DNA from: CAZFLM01 sp964519955
GTDB lineage: Bacteria > Armatimonadota > Chthonomonadetes > Chthonomonadales > CAJBBX01
Reading direction: 5' to 3'
DNA length: 64,000 bases
Assembly: GCA_964519955.1 (NCBI GenBank)
Contig: CAZFLM010000001.1
Span: 1-64,000 of the forward strand
Shown here: positions 16,881 to 23,591 of the stretch, one piece after another
How positions within the stretch are numbered: the first letter of the stretch is position 1
How the letters are laid out: every line of letters starts with the position of its first letter
Notes under the pieces: model-generated
Told to the model about the DNA's origin: nothing
Seen by the model: only the letters and a program-made list of their open reading frames with translations
The model's database searches: none
Position numbers and translations under genes: made by a program

Positions 16881-16999
16881 TCATCGGTGTCCATCCCCGT
16901 TCATCGGTGGACACAAGCGCCGTTATCTGCGTCTATCAGCGTTCATCTGCGGCTCCATCCTGCCGCTATCTGTGTTCGTCGGTGTTCAGCCGTGGTTGC
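16881..16999 (-). repeat. Full-length family B element overlapping a coding sequence
   Basis: Family B without a clear adjacent family F. On the minus strand it starts inside the 3' end of the gene 16966-17742, encoding that protein's last residues (LNTDEHR) and its TAG stop. It then runs on through AGCGGCAGGATG, GATGAACGCTGATAG and CCACCGATGAACGGGG-type units to 16881. The rest of 16781-16880 shows no recognised element. Confidence 0.8.
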
Positions 17000-17742
17000 A
17001 GTTCGCCCCTCATCCGCGCGTGCCACTCCCGCAGCGTGCCCTCGACGAAGTAGACCCGCGTCAGGGCGCGGCCGGTCTCGCCCGGGGCGAGCGCGCCGAG
17101 GCTCTGGCCGGAGTGGATGCAGGAGTACTCGCGGTTCTGGAACAGGTAGAGCGCGGGCTGCGAGACCGTCGCGATGAGGCGCTTCCCGCCGCGCGACACG
17201 ATCGCCATCCAACCTTCCAGCCTGACATCCTCGGGTGTGGAGCGGAAGCTCGCGACGAACGGGATATCACCGCCTTTGGGCGCGCCCTCGACGCTGTAGA
17301 GCTGCACGGTGGGGCGCGGGCCGAACACGCGCGGCACCTCGATCAGGCGCTTCAGTCTGCCGCCCATGCCCACCCAGTGCCGGCGGCAGTCGTGGTCGGC
17401 CAGGGCGGGCGAGCCGCCGCAGTTGATGCAGTTGAATGCGTGGCTCTGCCGCCAGTGGCGCGGGCTGTCGTTGCGCAGCTCGATGCGGATGTCGATCGTG
17501 TCCTCGCCCGGGATCACGTCCATCGTGTAGGACAGCTCGTTGAAGTGCTTCCCAACCGACCGCCACGCGCCGTCACCGAGCCGCACCCAGTCCGGCTTGA
17601 TGGAGCCGAACCAGTACGTCTGCGCCGTGTCGCCGATGGCCTCCGGGATGCCGAAGCTGAAGCTGTCGCCAGGGAACGCCGGCACGTTCGACACCACGCA
17701 CGCCATGTTGCCCGGTATGCCCTGCAGGCTGATGCGGCTCAT
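16966..17742 (-). CDS. Conserved hypothetical protein coupled to the FGE-like gene
   Basis: A 258-residue protein. ATG 17742 overlaps the upstream stop codon (ATGA, 17739-17742) and has AAGGAGGTG before it, so it is translationally coupled to the FGE-like gene; longer readings upstream are spurious. It contains YWFGSIKPDWVRLGDGAWR, IDIRIELRNDSPRHW and HAFNCINCGGSPALAD, consistent with a beta-rich sugar-mutarotase or sandwich fold, but I cannot name the family. The last seven residues and the stop codon derive from family B repeat sequence, so the natural C-terminus has probably been replaced. No signal peptide. Confidence 0.82.
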   Translation of the reverse strand: MSRISLQGIPGNMACVVSNVPAFPGDSFSFGIPEAIGDTAQTYWFGSIKPDWVRLGDGAWRSVGKHFNELSYTMDVIPGEDTIDIRIELRNDSPRHWRQSHAFNCINCGGSPALADHDCRRHWVGMGGRLKRLIEVPRVFGPRPTVQLYSVEGAPKGGDIPFVASFRSTPEDVRLEGWMAIVSRGGKRLIATVSQPALYLFQNREYSCIHSGQSLGALAPGETGRALTRVYFVEGTLREWHARMRGELQPRLNTDEHR

Positions 17743-18578
17743 CCGCGCACCTCCTTCACACACCGGAAGCCGTAGAAGGGCAGCGCGTTGTTGGCGAAGC
17801 CGCTCATGCCGCGCGCGGCGGGCCGCAAGTCGACGACCTCCGTCGTGAGCCAGCACCCACCCTTGATGTAGGCCGAGCCGGGCCCGGGGCTGTCCGAGCA
17901 CCACTCCGCCACGTTGCCGGCCATGTCCATCACGCCGTATGGGCTCGCTCCCTTCGGGTGAGCGGCTACCGGGCTCGTGCCTGGACCTTGCCCCTCGGCA
18001 GACGGCCTGGCGCGGGCCGCAGCGACGTGCGGACCGGGTGGCGCCCCGCCGCCCATCGGCACATTCCAGCAGCACGCGTCGCGCACGAACCGGTTGCCCC
18101 ACGGGTATATGCGGCCGTCCACCCCGCGCGCCGCCTTCTCCCACTCCGCCTCCATCGGCAGCCGCATCCCGGCCCATCGCGCGAACGCGTCGGCATCCAT
18201 CAGGTTCACGAACGTGACCGGATGCTCCAGGATCGCGGCAGGCGGCTCGAGGCCCACCCAGTTCGGCCTGGGCGCGTAGCCGGTGGCCTTGCAGAACGCA
18301 GCGTACTGCCGGTTGGTTACCGGGTACTTCTGGATCAGGTAGGCGGGCAGCGCCATCTCGCGCTGCGGCACCTCCCCGCTGAACCAGGACGCGTGATAGC
18401 CGTGCGTGCGCGCCAGCTTCGCCGCGTCCTCGGACTTCGTACCCATCAGGAACGGGCCGGCAGGGATCAGCACCAATTCGCCCACGCGGTCGTCCAGGGC
18501 GAACGCCTCGTCGCTCGCCAGCGCAGCGAGCGCCACGCCGGTCGCGGCGATCATCTCGCGCCTCGTTAGCTCGTGCAT
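17739..18578 (-). CDS. Formylglycine-generating-enzyme-like protein (SUMF1/FGE-sulfatase domain)
   Basis: A 279-residue protein with a Tat-like start (LTRREMIAATGVALAALA). The FGE-sulfatase fold is clear: LVLIPAGPFLMGT, YPVTNRQYAAFC, RLPMEAEWEKAARG, YPWGNRF, YGVMDMAGNVAEW, YIKGGCWLT and FYGFRCVKE. True FGEs activate sulfatases with a two-cysteine copper site. Only one cysteine of that pair is evident near the C-terminus and no sulfatase lies in the window, so a binding or other oxidase role is as likely. A Gly/Pro/Ala-rich insertion lies near residues 176-200. It overlaps the following gene by four bases. Confidence 0.9.
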   Translation of the reverse strand: MHELTRREMIAATGVALAALASDEAFALDDRVGELVLIPAGPFLMGTKSEDAAKLARTHGYHASWFSGEVPQREMALPAYLIQKYPVTNRQYAAFCKATGYAPRPNWVGLEPPAAILEHPVTFVNLMDADAFARWAGMRLPMEAEWEKAARGVDGRIYPWGNRFVRDACCWNVPMGGGAPPGPHVAAARARPSAEGQGPGTSPVAAHPKGASPYGVMDMAGNVAEWCSDSPGPGSAYIKGGCWLTTEVVDLRPAARGMSGFANNALPFYGFRCVKEVRG

Positions 18579-18602
18579 GGCTCCCCCATTCGAGGAGTAG
18601 GC

Positions 18603-18929
18603 TCAGTCCTCGCCCTTCTCCGCCTTCTTCCGCGCCTCTTCAGCGATGATCTCCGAACACAGCGCGATGCAGTCCGTGCATACGGCGCCCTGGATCCCGA
18701 CGATCAGCTTCTTCGAGGGAGAGCGAACACACCCGCAGAGCGCGCACGTGTTGCGATCACACTCGGGAAGCGGGAGAGCCGCGGCGGACTTCGGCGCATC
18801 GCCTTCCGCCTTCGGGCTCACAACCAGCCGCCCGACCTCGGTCCACCCACACCCAGCGCACTGCGCCGCGGTCGCAAACGCCTGCAGCCCCTCGGTCACG
18901 GCCCCGCCACACTCCGGACACGTCGCCAT
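18603..18929 (-). CDS. Small protein with zinc ribbon and ClpX-type zinc-binding domain
   Basis: A 108-residue cytoplasmic protein; ATG 18929 follows GAGGGAGG. Residues 1-28 form a zinc ribbon (CPECGG, then CAGCGW). Residues 58-100 closely follow the ClpX N-terminal zinc-binding domain: CALCGCVRSPSKKLIVG, then AVCTDCIALCSEIIAEEA, with all four cysteines. No AAA+ ATPase domain follows. In ClpX this domain dimerises and recruits substrates and adaptors, so a stand-alone version could be an adaptor or competitor. That role is inference. It lies in a repeat-rich stretch with other small cysteine proteins. Confidence 0.82.
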   Translation of the reverse strand: MATCPECGGAVTEGLQAFATAAQCAGCGWTEVGRLVVSPKAEGDAPKSAAALPLPECDRNTCALCGCVRSPSKKLIVGIQGAVCTDCIALCSEIIAEEARKKAEKGED

Positions 18930-18961
18930 CGCCGCCTCCCTCTGCGTGCCTGCCGATCACC

Positions 18962-19152
18962 GTGCCTGCCGGACCCCTCGCAACCCCGGCTCGGGATGAC
19001 CGTTGCGTAGGGCCGACCACCGATCCAGCACCTGCCACACCCACATCCCCGTGCATCGCCGTTCATGGGTGGACAGGAACGCCGTTATCTGCGTTCATCC
19101 GCGGTTCCATCCCGCCGTTATCCGTGCTTATCCGTGTTCATCTGTGGTTCCG
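18962..19152 (-). repeat. Family F plus full-length family B cassette
   Basis: Family F at 18962-19007 (GGACCCCTCGCAACCCCGGC core) and family B at 19044-19152. On the minus strand family B begins AACCACAGATGAACACGG about 25 bases after the stop codon of the gene 19178-23425. Family F then lies about 30 bases before the next start codon. Confidence 0.8.
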
Positions 19153-19177
19153 CCGTGGGCCGTAGCCGTGAGCCAGG

Positions 19178-22100
19178 CTACCGCACGATCGCGTCGGGGA
19201 CGGGGCGGTAGTCGGGCGTGAGGAGCTGGCACTGGGCGACCTGACCGATGTGGCTGCCCGTCACCTGCCAGACGATGCGCTTGTCCGGGGTGATCTCCAT
19301 GATGTGCGCGCCGTCCTTGCCGCCACCGTCCTTCGTGTTCCAGTTGCAGACGATCGTGTTGCCGTTCGGCAGCCGCTGCACGCCTGCGAGCGTCGCTACG
19401 TTTACGTCCGGCAGCCAGTCTGGGTTAGCCTGCCAGACCACGCCACCCTCGCGGTCGTACTCGGTGATGGTCGAGCCGCCGGAGATGAGCGTGCGGCCGT
19501 TGGAGAGGCGCAACGCGCAGACGGGGCTCGGTTGGTTCGGGAACTCGCGGATCACCTTCCCGTCGCGGCCGTACTCGCGGATGGCGCCCTCCGCAGTGAA
19601 GGGCACCAGGTACGTACCCTCCGGCGTCTTGCGGCACATGCGGAACTGGGCGTGCGGCTCCTTGACCGGCGTGGTGAGCTTCACCTCGTGCACGATCTGC
19701 CCCTGGCGGTTCACCTCAATGAGCCGGCACTCGCCCACGATGCCGATCAGCACGTTGCCATCGGGCAGCGGCTGGCAGTTCGGGATCTCGTTCGGCTTCT
19801 GCGTCGTGTACTCCCACACCACCTTCTTGTCGCGGGTCACCTCGCGCACGCCCTGGTAGTAGGAGGTCAGGATGTTCCCGTTGGGCAGCATCCAGACGTC
19901 CTGCGGGTGCGGCACGCCGTACTCCCACACGATCTTGCCGGCCGCGTCGAGGATCGCCACCCGGTCGTGCTCGTGCTCCGAGATGAGGCACGGGTACGGC
20001 CCCTGCTGGTTCTCGTGCCAGAAGCCCCGCGCCAGCGCCGGCTGCGTGCCCTCCGTGCCGAGCGGGTTGCGTGGATCCACGTCGAGCACCGGCCAGACCA
20101 GCTCGCCCCGGAGCTGCGCCTCCTCGTTCTGATAGGCGGTCAGACGCGGGGAGTTCGAGTCGATCCAGAGGGCGATCGTGTGCCGGTCCTCGGCGGTGAC
20201 CGCGCTGCGGTGGGTGTCGTCGAGGAGCGCCTTGCCCAGCTTGCAGGCGCGCGCCCCAAAGCGGCCCGGGATGGTGCGGGAGCCGCCGTGGATGCCGCTG
20301 TAGGGCCCGTTCATGTCGCCGGACATCGCGCCGGAGAACCAGAACGTCTGGTCGCGCAGAGCGTCGTAGCTCATGTCCGTGGGGCCGCGCTTCTGCTGTA
20401 CGTGGCAGGGCACGCAACGCGCCTCGACGATCGGTTTGATCTGCCGGTAGTAGCTGATCGGCTGGATCGTGCCCAGCTCCGGCTGCAGCTTCGACGCGGT
20501 GCGTCGTAGGGCGGCGGGCATGCGCGGGTACTTTGGCGTGGCGCGGTTGTTCTCGTGGCAGCCCTGGCACCGAAGCTGCTCGCCGGGGTGCACGAACGCC
20601 GTCGAGCGCATCGACTGGACCGCCATGTAGTTCTCGTCGAGCGCCTGGAAGATCAGCTCCTTGGCGATCGGCGCCTCGAAGTAGACGCTGCCATCCTCCT
20701 CCACGGGGACGATGCCGAGGGGGATGCGCGGCGTGTTCTCGCGCTCGTACCCGATCATCGGCAGCCCCATCCAGTGGTTCTCCTTGAGGATGTCCTGCGT
20801 CACCCGCAGCCACCTGATCTTCACCCCCTCCGGCATCGGCAGGTCCGAGTCGTACACATTGAACACCGCCACGGTCGCTGCCTTGCCACGTTCGACGTTC
20901 GACCTTCGACCTTCGACCCGGTCCGTAAGGACCGGCGGAACCGCCCGCGCCCGCAGCGGAACCGGGCTCATCATGCGCAGGCGCTCGTCCTGCTTGCAGG
21001 GGAGCAGGTCCAGCTCGCAGACCAGCTCGCGATTGCCGTAGCGGTCGAGCAGGTAGAGGTTCTCCCACGTGTTGCAGAGGTAGAAGTCCCCGCTCAGCGG
21101 CCAGGGCTGGCCGTACTTGTAGTGCTGGCGGGCAGGCGACTCCGACTCGGGGAAGACCTCGTCCGGCGTGATGCGGCGGACCTGCGACATATGGCCGTCG
21201 TCCGGCACGCTCAGGTCCAGGATGCAGAGGGAGCCGAACACCTGGCCGTGGTGCGGCGATGCGGTGAAGACGAACTTGGGCGAGTTCGGGATTGCGCGGA
21301 TGCCCATCTCGACATAGGGCGTGCCGGTTCGGCTGTCGCGGATCGGGTTGCCGTCGACCACCTTCCACGGCTTGTTGCCGTCGAGGGTCGTGAAGGGCTG
21401 CGGGTAGTTGCCGTGCGGTGCGCGCGGGTCCGTGCCGTCCGGGCCGCTCGTCCAGATGCGCGTGCCGAGGCAGTTCTCGCGGTCCGTGTAGTCCCATCGC
21501 GTGTAGAGCAGGCGGCCGTCGTTCGCCACGCTCGGGTTCCACTCGCTCGTCTCGTAATAGCTCAGCGGGCGGATGTCGGTGCCGTCATCCTTCATCGAGA
21601 AGAGGGTGTAGTTGCGCACCGGCACGTTGCCGAAGCAGCGGATGTAGCCGCCGCGCCGCTCGGAGACGAACGCGAGGCGCCCGTTCGGCAGCCAGCACGG
21701 GTCGAAGTCGTCCACCGCGCCGTCAGTGAGCTGCGTCAGGTTGGAGCCATCGGCGTTCACCGTGAAGATGTGCCAGCACGTGTTGCGCGAGAACACCCAC
21801 TTGTGCTCCGTGTTGGCCGTCCACGCGAACGCGATGCGCTTGCCGTCGAACGAGAGGTCCGGCGTGATGAACGCGCCGTGGTCCAGCTTCTGCCCCTTCA
21901 GGCGGCCATTCGCCACCACCGAGTTGGCGACCACGTTCACGATGCGCGGCGTGCCCCAGGCGAAGGCAAGCCCCCCAACCCCCAATGCTGGGGGAGCGTT
22001 GTGCGTGGCGCGGGGTGACTCCCTCAGAGTCGGGGGCTGGGGGGCAGCCCGCACCACATACAGCCCGCCGCCGGGGATCGTGTTGAAGCCGAAGAACTGC

Positions 22101-23425
22101 GTGGCGAAGTGGCCGCCCTGGTCGTCCCCGGTGTTCGGGTTCGTGCGAACCGAGCCCTCGAACGAGCCGCGCGCCACGCAGAGCACCTTGTCGAAGTCGA
22201 GCAGCGGGTTGCTGAACGCGATGCCCCGCCGCACCAGGCAGGCCGCCAGGTAGAGCGAGCGGTAGCGCTCCGTGTCGGTCGCGGGCTTCTCTCGCTCGGC
22301 CGCCGCCCTCACTGCCGCCAGGTCGCGGACCATCGTGGCGATGCGCTGCGCGGCGGAGGTGGCGGCGAGGTGCTTGGCGAGCGCCTCGGTTCGGCGCAGC
22401 GCGGTGCCCAGCGGCCCGCCGTCGCTCGGCCAGATGAGCGCGTTGCGGTCATAGACCTGCGCCTCGATGTCCTGCTGGCGCGCCCAGGTCGTCTGCGGGT
22501 ACTCGCGCTTGCCGTGGAAGCGGTATTGCGTGTCCCAGTCGCGGATGACTCCGTCGCGCACATCGGCGGCGCGCACGGAGCGCAGGCCGAGATCGGCGAC
22601 GGCCTTCTCGAGCAGCGCGCGGCTCGGCGCTGCGTCCGGCGCCGGCGGCATCGGCTGGAAGTCGGCGGACATGCGGCCCAGGATCACGTTTGGCCAGATG
22701 CCCCTGTCCACGGCCGTGCGGACCACCGCGTCGTTCTTGAGGGGCGACAGGTCGAGGAAGCGCCCGCCCTCCTTGCGGCTGAAGTCCCAGAGCCCGATCG
22801 TGCTCGCATCGACGGCGAGCGGGCCGGCCGGCAGCCCCTGGATGTCGCGCGCCACGTTGGAGAGCCGCACGTTGGCGATGGAGCCCGCGCAGGCGATGTC
22901 GCCGGTGACCAGCGTGCCGAATGCGAGCCCGCCCGGCGTGCCCGGCCGCGACGGCGGAACCACCGGCGTGTCGGCCGCCACCGCGCCATCCACGTACAAC
23001 CGCGCGCGGCGCTCCTCCAGCACGAACGCCACGTAGTGCCACTTGCCGTCTACCACGGGCGTCGAGCTGCGCACGTGGTCGGGCTGGCGGCCGGGGATGT
23101 ACGCGGTGAGGAAGCCGGTCTCGGGCCAGGTGAACACCTCCCAGTGCGTGGCGGAGGGTTTGTCCTCGTTCGCGATAATGATGTTGAAGCCGGCCTTGTT
23201 CGTCAGCTTCACCCAGCCCTCGAAGGTAAGCGGCGTGCGGCTGTAGGCGGGGTTGGGCTTCGCCTGGGCGGTCTCGTTGGCCGTGACGAGCGGCGCGCCG
23301 AGCGTGGCGGCGACGTCCTCCGGTGTCTGCGGCCGCGGGTCGGCGCAAGCCAGGACGAGCGCGGCCAGGGGCAGAAGCCCGAAGGCGGTGGCGAACAGCG
23401 AACGGCGGACGGTCGGCGATGGCAT
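19178..23425 (-). CDS. Large lipoprotein with LamG, TolB/hydrazine-synthase-like propeller, CxxCH motifs and ASST-like propeller
   Basis: About 1415 residues from ATG 23425, chosen because a lipoprotein signal (LPLAALVLAC, Cys27) follows; upstream sequence lacks export features. Residues 45-220 are a LamG domain (PLTFEGWVKL, WHYVAFVLEERRARLYVDG). Residues 480-850 form a propeller with TolB-like motifs (LSFDGKRIAFAW, FTVNADGSNLTQLT), similar to the middle domain of hydrazine synthase alpha. CQGCH near 953 and CVPCH near 1005 are potential c-type haem sites. Residues 1120-1415 are an arylsulfotransferase/PQQ-like propeller (WMLPNGNILTSYY, VWEYTTQ). Surface-attached and planctomycete-like; the role is unknown. 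Two repeat elements lie in frame, at 20889-20925 and 21962-22057. Confidence 0.87.
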   Translation of the reverse strand: MPSPTVRRSLFATAFGLLPLAALVLACADPRPQTPEDVAATLGAPLVTANETAQAKPNPAYSRTPLTFEGWVKLTNKAGFNIIIANEDKPSATHWEVFTWPETGFLTAYIPGRQPDHVRSSTPVVDGKWHYVAFVLEERRARLYVDGAVAADTPVVPPSRPGTPGGLAFGTLVTGDIACAGSIANVRLSNVARDIQGLPAGPLAVDASTIGLWDFSRKEGGRFLDLSPLKNDAVVRTAVDRGIWPNVILGRMSADFQPMPPAPDAAPSRALLEKAVADLGLRSVRAADVRDGVIRDWDTQYRFHGKREYPQTTWARQQDIEAQVYDRNALIWPSDGGPLGTALRRTEALAKHLAATSAAQRIATMVRDLAAVRAAAEREKPATDTERYRSLYLAACLVRRGIAFSNPLLDFDKVLCVARGSFEGSVRTNPNTGDDQGGHFATQFFGFNTIPGGGLYVVRAAPQPPTLRESPRATHNAPPALGVGGLAFAWGTPRIVNVVANSVVANGRLKGQKLDHGAFITPDLSFDGKRIAFAWTANTEHKWVFSRNTCWHIFTVNADGSNLTQLTDGAVDDFDPCWLPNGRLAFVSERRGGYIRCFGNVPVRNYTLFSMKDDGTDIRPLSYYETSEWNPSVANDGRLLYTRWDYTDRENCLGTRIWTSGPDGTDPRAPHGNYPQPFTTLDGNKPWKVVDGNPIRDSRTGTPYVEMGIRAIPNSPKFVFTASPHHGQVFGSLCILDLSVPDDGHMSQVRRITPDEVFPESESPARQHYKYGQPWPLSGDFYLCNTWENLYLLDRYGNRELVCELDLLPCKQDERLRMMSPVPLRARAVPPVLTDRVEGRRSNVERGKAATVAVFNVYDSDLPMPEGVKIRWLRVTQDILKENHWMGLPMIGYERENTPRIPLGIVPVEEDGSVYFEAPIAKELIFQALDENYMAVQSMRSTAFVHPGEQLRCQGCHENNRATPKYPRMPAALRRTASKLQPELGTIQPISYYRQIKPIVEARCVPCHVQQKRGPTDMSYDALRDQTFWFSGAMSGDMNGPYSGIHGGSRTIPGRFGARACKLGKALLDDTHRSAVTAEDRHTIALWIDSNSPRLTAYQNEEAQLRGELVWPVLDVDPRNPLGTEGTQPALARGFWHENQQGPYPCLISEHEHDRVAILDAAGKIVWEYGVPHPQDVWMLPNGNILTSYYQGVREVTRDKKVVWEYTTQKPNEIPNCQPLPDGNVLIGIVGECRLIEVNRQGQIVHEVKLTTPVKEPHAQFRMCRKTPEGTYLVPFTAEGAIREYGRDGKVIREFPNQPSPVCALRLSNGRTLISGGSTITEYDREGGVVWQANPDWLPDVNVATLAGVQRLPNGNTIVCNWNTKDGGGKDGAHIMEITPDKRIVWQVTGSHIGQVAQCQLLTPDYRPVPDAIVR
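20889..20925 (+). repeat. Family A half element inside a coding sequence
   Basis: A single arm with NTTCGAC heptamers (CGTTCGACGTTCGACC start) lying in frame in the 19178-23425 gene. It encodes roughly VEGRRSNVERG near residue 838, in a segment without recognisable domain sequence. No inverted partner is present within 200 bases. Confidence 0.8.
21962..22057. repeat. Family D palindromic element inside a coding sequence
   Basis: Inverted arms with the core GCCCCCCAACCCCCAATGCT and, on the opposite strand, GCCCCCCAGCCCCCGACTCT, separated by about 25 bases. The element is in frame in the 19178-23425 gene near residues 456-488, adding a Pro/Ala-rich stretch (APQPPTLRESPRAT). The first 22 bases of the window may be a decayed half copy. 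Confidence 0.75.
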
Positions 23426-23591
23426 GGGCAGGGCTCCGTGACGGTGGGCGCGCTTGGTGCGTGTGCTGGTAAGGTTCGCCTCGGGCCGCGCGGTTTCTTC
23501 CTTTCGCGGTGGGCCGGCATGGTTTAGCATCGCCCGCGGCGAATCGGACACAAGCACGTGCCGCCAACCCACCCGCCAAGGAACCCAACCC

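Noticed and set aside
17739..18578. Genuine sulfatase-activating formylglycine-generating enzyme
   Set aside because: The second catalytic cysteine is not evident and no sulfatase gene is in the window. Only the fold is supported.
19178..23425. Hydrazine synthase alpha subunit of an anammox bacterium
   Set aside because: Similarity is limited to the propeller part. The partner subunits and haem-rich genes are absent and the rest of the gene content is that of a polysaccharide degrader.
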